From: Sphingobacteriaceae bacterium
Lineage (GTDB): Bacteria > Bacteroidota > Bacteroidia > Sphingobacteriales > Sphingobacteriaceae
Assembly (NCBI GenBank): GCA_947478315.1
Contig: CANJWF010000087.1
Location: 1 to 5,526, forward strand
Direction of reading: 5' to 3'
DNA length: 5,526 nt
The position numbers and the translations under genes are program-made. Below the pieces are notes generated by a model that had not been told where the DNA came from, did not search any database, and saw only the letters and a list, made by a program, of their open reading frames with translations. Below, piece by piece: positions 1-5,439 of this stretch (within the stretch, counting starts at the first letter, position 1; each line of letters opens with the position of its first letter).

Positions 1-3000
1 AAAGTGGTATTAGCGCTATTGGTTTGTAATAATCCAATTCCAGTATACTGCCAATTATAGGTAATCGTAGGTGTTATTCCATTGCTGCTGAAAGTTAGGG
101 TAGGGTTAATGGAATAAGCATTGTTGGTGCCAGAACAAACGTTCAAATTTCCTGATATAGTTTTTAGATTAGGGGCCTTAAAAATTTTAATATTATTAAG
201 TGTATTGGTGTATAGACAGGCAAGTGTATTAACGCTGCCTATTAGCCCGTTGTATTGCCATTGTTCTACAACATTTAAATTAGTGATACCTTCATTTGTC
301 CAATTTACTACATTGTTGTAGGTTGCAGGAGTTTGGTTTCCCAATCCTAATAGTGTCCAAATGTAGCTGATCGTAGGTGTTTTTCCGTTACTAGCTACCG
401 CAGTTGTGTTGGTAATTGTATAGTTATTTGTGGAGTTTACGCAATTGTTATTTGACCCAGAAATAGGATTGGTAGATGGATTTTGGTAAACGGTTACGGT
501 TAAAGTGTTACTCATTGTACAATTCATGGTTGTGCTATTGGTAATATTATATTGCCAATTTTCATTCACTACCAAGCTACTAACCCCAGTATGATACCAA
601 CTGATAGTTTGTGTATTGTTATTGGCACTAATAAGGTTTCCATTATTTATTAATGTCCAGTTATAGGTAATTGTAGGTGTTTTTCCATTGCTGGATAATG
701 GGATAGAGGCGTTAATGGAATAAGTTACTGTTGTATTGGAACATACGTTGTCATTACCAAAGATGGTTTTGTTGGATGGAATGGCATACACTTTAACAAT
801 TAGATTGATTTGATTGAAAGAGCATGCTAAGGTGGAAGGATAGCCCAGTAATCCACTATAGTTCCAATTTTCATCTATGTTGAGTGTGTGAATTCCCCCA
901 TTTGTCCAATACTGGGTAACATTCGTTGCGGTACTTGGCATACCTGCCAATGATATTCCATCTACTTTCCAATTATAGCTGACCGATGTTGTTCCTCCAA
1001 AAGTGTGTGGTGGAATAAAATTATCTAGCCAATAAACCTCTGTCGCATTTAGGCAAACATCTGAACGTCCGAAAATAATTTTGGCAATTGGATTATCGAA
1101 GATGTTAATTGTTTTAGTAGTTGTATAAGCGCAAGTTAAGCTATTAGGTGTCCCACTAGTGGGAGTATACGTCCATGCCTGTGTAAGTGTTATTGTATTG
1201 GTTCCTCCTGTAGTCCAATTGGTGAAAAAATAATTAGGTGCAGTAACGGTATTCGTCTGTACGGTAATGCTTCCATTAGCCCATGTAAATAAGGTATTGG
1301 GACTAGCACTTCCAAATTGACTGGCGGGTAATGCCGATGCAGTCGCTTCAAATCCATAAGTTAAGTTGGCACAAAAATTATCTGTATTAGTTAAGACACT
1401 TGCAGTAGGGATTTGAAAAACGTTTATGTTTAATGTATTCGTAAACATACACGTCACAATGGTCGATGTTGATGCTCCTCCCGTTATGGTATAATTCCAT
1501 AGTTCAATAACGCTAACACTTTGGCTTCCTTGAGAGTTCCAAGTAATTGTTTGCGTGGTTTGTGTTCCTGTGCTCAATAATCCAGTACTACTATTCCATT
1601 GATAAGTAATAGTGGGTGCTGGTCCTGTAAAGCTTGAAGTGGTTGTATCGGTTATGGTATAATTGACTGTAGTTCCCGAACAAACGTTGGTGTTGCCGCC
1701 GTTAATGGGATTTATAAGTGGGCTTAGAAATACACTAATTAAGGTTGTGCTGACCGATTGGCAGGATAAAGTTGTAGCGCCACCATTTAAACCAGTATAT
1801 AGAAATTTTTCAGTAAGAGTTAAAGAAGCACTACCCATGCTATTATTCCAATTAATGCTTGCCGTTCTATTGTTGGTACTGCCCGAAAAAGTACCTAAAC
1901 CACTTCCTGATAACTGCCATGTGTAGTTGATAGTTGCGGTTAAATTATTACTAATTACCGTACCATAATTAAATCCTATATAGTTGTTTAGGCTACCACC
2001 ACATATTTTATCTGTTCCGTTGATGACGGTTTGGCTAGGTGTATTGTAAACGTTGATTTGAGTCCCCATGTAACTAACGGGAGCACATGTTAATGTACTT
2101 GTCCCTAAGTTATAAGCCCAAATTTCATTAGCGTTAATGGTATGGAAGCCTTCGTTTAGGGTAACTGTAAATCCGTATGTATTATTCATAATCCAGTTAT
2201 TATCGATAGCCCAGTTATGGATTACGGTAGGTGCGATACCGCAGCTTGTGGGTGGTGTAGCTGAATTACTAAGCCCAATAAAAGTGGGTATGCCCAAGCA
2301 AATATTAGGTTGTACGGGTATTAGTGAATTGAGTCCATATGACCTGTAAACGTTAAAAAATTTATTCGTTACGATTAAACAAGTGAGTGTGCTAGATGTT
2401 CCGTTTAACGGTAAGCCTGTATAGTTCCAACTTTCTTCTACAGTAAATGTATTTGTTTGCCCATTTACGAGACTCATTCCCATCGGTGATGAAGAGAGGT
2501 CCAGAATACTAACGTTTGGAATAGTATTGCTGCCTACATTTGTTCCGTTACAATATGCTTTTAGCGAAGCAACTGGTGTATAGGATAGCGTATTGTTGAG
2601 TGTGCTGGTAGTCGTGATGATATTTCCTGGACCATAACATATATCGTTTGCTATCGTTATGGTAGATGAATCTGGTGTGCGGAGTATGAGTATTGAAATA
2701 GGTCTAGTAACAGAACAGGTTGTTCCAGACATGGTTGTATTTCCTGTTAATGAGATGGTTCCTGTTCCATAAGCATTCCATACGATGGCTTGATTACTCG
2801 TGTAACTTGTATTGTTTACGTTACTTTTGTTAGCTATGCTAGGAAAATTCCAATCGTAGGTGGTAGTTGCTCCCCATATATTGTAAGCTATATGTTGGCT
2901 GTAATCATTAATAGTGTAAGTTTCGTTAGTGCCGATACATAAGTTTTTTTGTCCAACTATGTCAAAAGTAGCATATTCCAACACCATAATATCGATCGGA

Positions 3001-4994
3001 TTATGGGTAGTAGTGCAGCCGCCCACTGTTTCTATAACCTGTAGTGTATAAGAAACGCCGCCTGTACCATTTACTGTTAAAGGTAAAATTAAAATATTGT
3101 TGCTCGTGTTGGTTACCACGCTGGCAACACTAGAAGAAATGCTTCCGTTTGCACTTTTATAACCGAGTACTGTCCATTGGTATACGCTTCCCGTATGCAC
3201 AGTAACCGAATAGGTGGGTTGATCGCCATAGCATGCTATGCTTTTCCCCGTAATGTTAGTGACGGGGACAGGCGCATTTATGGTTACCGTTTGTGGTAAA
3301 TGTTTCACTTGGCAAGTCATGCTGGTCGTTTCGGTAAGCATCACCACATTAATACCTGGAATGTTCCACGTTGTGCTTTGTATGCTACTGCTGGTAGTGC
3401 TGGCAGATGGAGTTCCATTTTGTAAAGTCCAAGAGTATGAGCTACCTATTGTAGCTGTTACACTATAGTTGGCTATTATATTCGTACATATTTGCGTAGC
3501 CCCCTGTATTTGCATGGGATTAGGAGCAGGGTTAATAGTGATACTAATAGTTTGGGAGGTTACATTCATTGATCCTCCTGTAACACTCAATAAGTAAACA
3601 CCGCTATCATTATTGGTTACCTTACTGATGGTGAAGAAAGCCGTGGTACTAGTGATGGTTCTACTTGGGTTGGGGCTTGTCCAAGTGTAGGTAGCGTTTT
3701 GTGGTGCACCCATAAATTCTACGTATAAATCATCGCCTGTGCAAAGCGGTTCATTCGTTTTTAGCATAAGGTTGCTGAGGGCGAATAATCCACCATCTTG
3801 CATTACACCAACGATATCTGTAGTGCCATTTTTATCGTAGTCATATAAGATAATTTGTCTAATTGTTTTTGCATTATTGCTTATTGTGGCGCTTATTGCC
3901 TGTGAAGATATTCCGAATAAACTAGTTGCACCATTGCGATATCCAGAACTAAGTTGAATGTTGGTTGTATTTACTGTGGATAAACTACCTACTATAAAAT
4001 CTATATACCCATCTGCATTTAAGTCACCCGTAGCTACACTAATAGGGTCACTCGTGGCTATATTATTTTCTTCATTGAAATTAAAATTATTATCGCTTGC
4101 TAGGTATATGTGTGCTTTACCATCAAAGGATGTTGCTACGAAATCATTTTTAGTGTCGCTGTTTAACTTGGCAATAGCAACATCAGTTACAATACCACCA
4201 ATGTTAATGGTTTTGCTTGGTGATGAACAATCAATACTGCCATTAAAGTTTTTATATAGGTATAAATTCCCATTACTAGCACCAATCGCTAAATCTTCGA
4301 AGCTATCATTATTAAAATCACCTGTGTTGATGGCTCCATCTGGATTTGTATCGCTTAAATTCCATAATGGAGTATATTCGTTAATGGTAAAACTTTGATT
4401 TAATAAATTACCGTTGTTCATAGCAATCATGAATTTTCCTCCACTTGCATATACCAAATCGAGTTTCCCATCATTATTAAAATCGGTTACTCTTAATTTT
4501 ATTAATTGTTGTCCGATATGGGTAAGCGTGCTAGTGACTGTGGTTATAATTGCTCCACTTCCAGAGCCTGTAACTGTGCGAAAAAAAATATCTACTTGTT
4601 GTCCAGCATATTCCGCAACGGCGATATCTTTACTGCCGTTGCCGTCGATATCTGCAATAATTACACTACGTGGTTGTGTTGCCCCTAAATTGATTGTTTG
4701 TGTTATTTGTTCCTCAAACGCTCCAGTTATTGTGTTATAATATAGTATGGCAATTCTATCAGGACCACCAGAAGGTTTTTTATAAACAACAACCGCTAAA
4801 TCATCAAATCCATCATTGTTTAAATCGCCATTAGCAACAGAATAATTTTGATAATCTGTTCCGTTTCCAAAAGGTACAGAGGTGGTTTGTGCATAAACTC
4901 CCAAGGGTCTTAGGGTAGGAGATTGCGTATTACTGTGAGATGCGTAGGGGATAGATATGCCAAATAGTAGTAGTGCACAAACTATTATCTTCAA
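1..4994 (-). CDS. Giant secreted FG-GAP/VCBS beta-propeller plus Ig/PKD-like repeat protein (C-terminus outside window)
   Basis: A single frame stays open for 1664 codons to the left edge, so the protein is partial. Order of parts: signal peptide (residues 1-18); seven FG-GAP/VCBS repeats with Asp-rich calcium-loop motifs (about 45-400); then an Ig-like module with an N-N-D-S-G-V-Y motif (near 460) and a long array of Ig/PKD-like modules with paired cysteines up to the window edge. Exact function is not recognisable. Known relatives of this build in Bacteroidota are secreted or surface adhesin-like proteins, often exported by type IX secretion; that is inference here because the sorting domain would lie beyond the edge. 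No ATG exists in frame near the N-terminus. I chose TTG at 4994 because it gives a compact signal peptide beginning M-K-I-I. An in-frame TTG at 5057 would add 21 residues; the upstream in-frame stop is near 5129. The array is rich in Asn, Thr and Ser and poor in charged residues. It is divergent from ssrA. Confidence 0.9.
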   Translation of the reverse strand, partial: MKIIVCALLLFGISIPYASHSNTQSPTLRPLGVYAQTTSVPFGNGTDYQNYSVANGDLNNDGFDDLAVVVYKKPSGGPDRIAILYYNTITGAFEEQITQTINLGATQPRSVIIADIDGNGSKDIAVAEYAGQQVDIFFRTVTGSGSGAIITTVTSTLTHIGQQLIKLRVTDFNNDGKLDLVYASGGKFMIAMNNGNLLNQSFTINEYTPLWNLSDTNPDGAINTGDFNNDSFEDLAIGASNGNLYLYKNFNGSIDCSSPSKTINIGGIVTDVAIAKLNSDTKNDFVATSFDGKAHIYLASDNNFNFNEENNIATSDPISVATGDLNADGYIDFIVGSLSTVNTTNIQLSSGYRNGATSLFGISSQAISATISNNAKTIRQIILYDYDKNGTTDIVGVMQDGGLFALSNLMLKTNEPLCTGDDLYVEFMGAPQNATYTWTSPNPSRTITSTTAFFTISKVTNNDSGVYLLSVTGGSMNVTSQTISITINPAPNPMQIQGATQICTNIIANYSVTATIGSSYSWTLQNGTPSASTTSSSIQSTTWNIPGINVVMLTETTSMTCQVKHLPQTVTINAPVPVTNITGKSIACYGDQPTYSVTVHTGSVYQWTVLGYKSANGSISSSVASVVTNTSNNILILPLTVNGTGGVSYTLQVIETVGGCTTTHNPIDIMVLEYATFDIVGQKNLCIGTNETYTINDYSQHIAYNIWGATTTYDWNFPSIANKSNVNNTSYTSNQAIVWNAYGTGTISLTGNTTMSGTTCSVTRPISILILRTPDSSTITIANDICYGPGNIITTTSTLNNTLSYTPVASLKAYCNGTNVGSNTIPNVSILDLSSSPMGMSLVNGQTNTFTVEESWNYTGLPLNGTSSTLTCLIVTNKFFNVYRSYGLNSLIPVQPNICLGIPTFIGLSNSATPPTSCGIAPTVIHNWAIDNNWIMNNTYGFTVTLNEGFHTINANEIWAYNLGTSTLTCAPVSYMGTQINVYNTPSQTVINGTDKICGGSLNNYIGFNYGTVISNNLTATINYTWQLSGSGLGTFSGSTNNRTASINWNNSMGSASLTLTEKFLYTGLNGGATTLSCQSVSTTLISVFLSPLINPINGGNTNVCSGTTVNYTITDTTTSSFTGPAPTITYQWNSSTGLLSTGTQTTQTITWNSQGSQSVSVIELWNYTITGGASTSTIVTCMFTNTLNINVFQIPTASVLTNTDNFCANLTYGFEATASALPASQFGSASPNTLFTWANGSITVQTNTVTAPNYFFTNWTTGGTNTITLTQAWTYTPTSGTPNSLTCAYTTTKTINIFDNPIAKIIFGRSDVCLNATEVYWLDNFIPPHTFGGTTSVSYNWKVDGISLAGMPSTATNVTQYWTNGGIHTLNIDENWNYSGLLGYPSTLACSFNQINLIVKVYAIPSNKTIFGNDNVCSNTTVTYSINASIPLSSNGKTPTITYNWTLINNGNLISANNNTQTISWYHTGVSSLVVNENWQYNITNSTTMNCTMSNTLTVTVYQNPSTNPISGSNNNCVNSTNNYTITNTTAVASNGKTPTISYIWTLLGLGNQTPATYNNVVNWTNEGITNLNVVEQWQYNGLIGSVNTLACLYTNTLNNIKIFKAPNLKTISGNLNVCSGTNNAYSINPTLTFSSNGITPTITYNWQYTGIGLLQTNSANTT
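51..86 (-). repeat. Near-identical DNA segment in module 13, matching 657-692 in module 11
   Basis: These 36 bases code S-N-G-I-T-P-T-I-T-Y-N-W and differ at only 3 positions from 657-692 (S-N-G-K-T-P-T-I-T-Y-N-W). Two of the three differences are synonymous. The offset is 606 bases, two module lengths, so the pair points to fairly recent duplication within the array. Confidence 0.75.
657..692 (-). repeat. Near-identical DNA segment in module 11, partner of 51-86
   Basis: This is the second member of the 36-base pair (33 of 36 identical). A less similar third version coding N-G-K-T-P-T-I-S-Y-I-W lies in module 12 between them. Outside this core the modules diverge more at DNA level but keep the same protein layout. 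Confidence 0.75.
3234..3488 (-). repeat. PKD-like module 2 (short class, 85 residues)
   Basis: Residues about 503-587 run from the anchor Q-I-C-T-N (Cys503) through Y-S-V and Y-S-W-T-L to T-C-Q-V (Cys561) and a V-T-I-N-A-P linker. The layout I-C-x-G/N-x(n)-Y-x-V-x(n)-Y-x-W-x-L is that of the PKD-like domains frequent in secreted Bacteroidota proteins. The two cysteines are 58 residues apart, shorter than in every later module. Confidence 0.7.
3489..3761 (-). repeat. Ig-like module 1 (lacks the second cysteine)
   Basis: This first module after the propeller covers about residues 412-502. It starts with the anchor N-E-P-L-C-T-G-D (Cys418), contains Y-T-W-T and the classical Ig-fold turn D-S-G-V-Y, and ends in a proline-rich linker N-P-A-P-N-P. 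Unlike all later modules it has no second cysteine, so Cys418 has no partner within the module. Its length (85 residues between anchor cysteines) is that of usual bacterial Ig/PKD-like domains. Confidence 0.75.
3795..4862 (-). repeat. Seven FG-GAP/VCBS repeats forming a predicted seven-bladed beta-propeller
   Basis: Seven copies of a D-x-[ND/D]-x-[DN]-G-x-x-D type calcium loop occur at residues 57-65 (DLNNDGFDD), 115-123 (DIDGNGSKD), 171-179 (DFNNDGKLD), 226-234 (DFNNDSFED), 276-284 (KLNSDTKND, degenerate), 324-332 (DLNADGYID) and 385-393 (DYDKNGTTD). Spacing is 48-61 residues, as expected for FG-GAP/VCBS blades. Each loop is followed by a short hydrophobic strand such as LAVV, LVYAS or LAIGAS. 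Seven blades match the integrin-alpha type of propeller, which is known for ligand binding with calcium-stabilised loops; binding here is inference. The fifth copy has Lys in place of the first Asp and probably does not bind calcium. Boundaries are approximate. Confidence 0.85.
4941..4994 (-). other. Sec signal peptide of the giant protein
   Basis: With TTG at 4994 as start, the N-terminus reads MKIIVCALLLFGISIPYAS: a lysine, a hydrophobic core of about 13 residues, then a likely signal peptidase I site after Ala18 (P-Y-A). Cys6 lies inside the hydrophobic core and does not form a lipobox, so a lipoprotein is unlikely. The mature chain would start Ser-His-Ser and reach the first propeller blade within about 35 residues. 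The exact cleavage site is inferred. Confidence 0.75.
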
Positions 4995-5020
4995 AATGTA
5001 TAAGTTGAATTTTGAAGATA
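4986..5020 (-). promoter_or_regulatory. Perfect 12-bp inverted repeat overlapping the TTG start codon
   Basis: The arms 4986-4997 (TATCTTCAAAAT on the plus strand) and 5009-5020 (ATTTTGAAGATA) are exact reverse complements around an 11-base loop. In the mRNA of the giant gene the 3' arm contains the proposed TTG start (4994-4992) and the next codons, so a folded leader would hide the start. Alternatively it is a dimeric protein-binding site in DNA. The pairing is seen directly; the role is inference. Confidence 0.6.
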
Positions 5021-5059
5021 TATTAGAGATGATGAATAGTCCTTGTGCTGGCTTCAAAG

Positions 5060-5089
5060 CAAAACTGAAAGTGTGCCTAAAAATACAAA
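5060..5089 (-). promoter_or_regulatory. Candidate Bacteroidota promoter for the giant gene
   Basis: On the minus strand TTTG (5089-5086) is followed after 18 bases by CAGTTTTG (5067-5060), which matches the -7 consensus TAnnTTTG at all but its first base. Transcription would start near 5053-5057, giving a leader of about 60 bases before the TTG at 4994. That placement argues against the TTG at 5057, which would lie at or above the start of transcription. Such short elements can occur by chance in AT-rich DNA. Confidence 0.4.
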
Positions 5090-5191
5090 AAATCGCTTTG
5101 TTTGTGAGTATTTTTACGCAAAAAAATGCCTATAATGTTATCTTTCTCAAGATACATTTTTGTGATGATATATAACTCATTAACTTCAAAA

Positions 5192-5222
5192 TATGTTTTT
5201 ATCGGAAATTTTCGTAAATTCG
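5192..5222 (+). promoter_or_regulatory. Candidate ssrA promoter
   Basis: TATG (5192-5195) is separated by 19 bases from TAAATTCG (5215-5222), close to the Bacteroidota pattern TTTG-N19-TAnnTTTG with one mismatch in each element. The mature tmRNA 5' end lies 13 bases downstream of the second element, which fits a short precursor trimmed by RNase P. An imperfect palindrome CGGAAATTTTCG (5203-5214) fills part of the spacer. Confidence 0.45.
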
Positions 5223-5280
5223 CTTACCGAAAAAGGGGCTGACCGGTATTGACAGAATGTTGGAAAATATATAAGCATGC

Positions 5281-5302
5281 AGAGCCTTGAGGATGACGCT
5301 CT
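5281..5302 (+). other. tmRNA pseudoknot 1, first stem
   Basis: AGAGC at 5281-5285 is exactly complementary to GCTCT at 5298-5302 with a 12-base loop. Its position between the tRNA-like 5' end and the tag frame is that of pseudoknot 1 in known tmRNAs. I could not assign the second stem with confidence. Confidence 0.65.
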
Positions 5303-5328
5303 TAAATCTTGATCTTTAAACTATAACT

Positions 5329-5358
5329 GGCGAAAATAATTACGCCTTAGCTGCCTAA
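5329..5358 (+). other. tmRNA tag reading frame (GENNYALAA, stop TAA)
   Basis: The resume codon is GGC at 5329, followed by GAA AAT AAT TAC GCC TTA GCT GCC and the stop TAA at 5356-5358. With the alanine carried by the tRNA-like part the full tag is A-GENNYALAA. The Y-A-L-A-A ending is the typical degron recognised by ClpXP and related proteases, and tags beginning G-E are usual for Bacteroidota. Confidence 0.93.
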
Positions 5359-5385
5359 TTTAGAATTACGCAAGCTTTTGTCTCG

Positions 5386-5439
5386 CTAGCCTTGGTTTCG
5401 TTGGGCTAGTAATAGAGGCATCGAAAAACGATACTAGCC
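5386..5439 (+). other. tmRNA downstream pseudoknot region with competing helices
   Basis: CTAGCC (5386-5391) pairs perfectly with GGCTAG (5404-5409). The loop contains TTTCG (5396-5400), which can pair with CGAAA (5422-5426) to make an H-type pseudoknot. The same GGCTAGT (5404-5410) also pairs over 7 bases with ACTAGCC (5433-5439), and ATCG/CGAT (5420-5423 with 5429-5432) can form a small hairpin between them. These pairings exclude one another in part; which form exists is not decided by sequence alone. Confidence 0.5.

Larger units (their letters stand above)
1..3233 (-). repeat. Array of about 100-residue Cys-paired Ig/PKD-like modules 3-13 (module 13 partial)
   Basis: Anchor cysteines that open each module fall at residues 588, 686, 786, 899, 998, 1105, 1208, 1314, 1418, 1518 and 1620, giving periods of 98, 100, 113, 99, 107, 103, 106, 104, 100 and 102 residues. 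A second cysteine sits at 660, 760, 872, 970, 1078, 1182, 1288, 1391, 1492 and 1593, always 26-28 residues before the next anchor. Common elements in order are I-x-G-x-x-x-V/I-C, T-I-x-Y-x-W, a central W-x-x-x-G, E-x-W-x-Y (modules 5 to 12, with variants), T-L-x-C, and V-Y-x-x-P. Modules 5 and 6 each have an extra cysteine (815, 918). The fold is inferred to be Ig-like; a disulfide per module is likely for a secreted protein. Confidence 0.8.
4995..5234. other. Divergent intergenic regulatory region, no gene
   Basis: This AT-rich stretch separates the divergent giant gene and ssrA. It contains the two candidate promoters, the upstream arm of the start-codon inverted repeat, and four CTTCAAA-type words (4989-4995, inverted at 5011-5017, 5052-5058, 5184-5190). 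I see no convincing coding sequence: the plus-strand open frame across 4957-5175 starts inside the giant gene, runs through both promoter elements and has no recognisable protein features. Confidence 0.6.

Noticed and set aside
1..3741. CRISPR-like or satellite DNA periodicity of about 300 bases
   Set aside because: The period corresponds to protein modules in one open frame, with conserved amino acids rather than identical short DNA repeats and spacers.
3958..4398. Plus-strand open frame of 146 codons, and similar shorter ones at 121-321, 1663-1926, 2137-2349, 3238-3468 and 4414-4740
   Set aside because: They lie opposite the continuous minus-strand frame, which has clear signal peptide, FG-GAP and Ig-like repeats. 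Their hydrophobic look comes from being antisense to Asn/Thr-rich codons.
4974..4994. Lipoprotein signal around Cys6
   Set aside because: The cysteine sits five residues from the start inside the hydrophobic core and lacks a lipobox; a normal signal peptidase I site after Ala18 fits better.
1..4994. Possible frameshift or broken gene, given the missing ATG
   Set aside because: Codon-by-codon translation gave no internal stop and the repeat layout stays in frame to the edge, so the gene appears intact within the window.
4957..5175. Plus-strand open frame of 72 codons in the intergenic region
   Set aside because: It begins antisense to the signal peptide, crosses both arms of the inverted repeat and the promoter elements, and has no recognisable protein features.
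5203..5214. Palindrome CGGAAATTTTCG as a repressor site
   Set aside because: It is imperfect (one mismatched pair) and short, and such AT-rich palindromes are expected by chance; kept only as a note in the promoter entry.
5235..5260. Start of an ordinary tRNA gene
   Set aside because: The GGGGCTG acceptor strand is followed by the tmRNA D-loop-like segment, a pseudoknot and the GENNYALAA tag frame rather than a tRNA anticodon arm.
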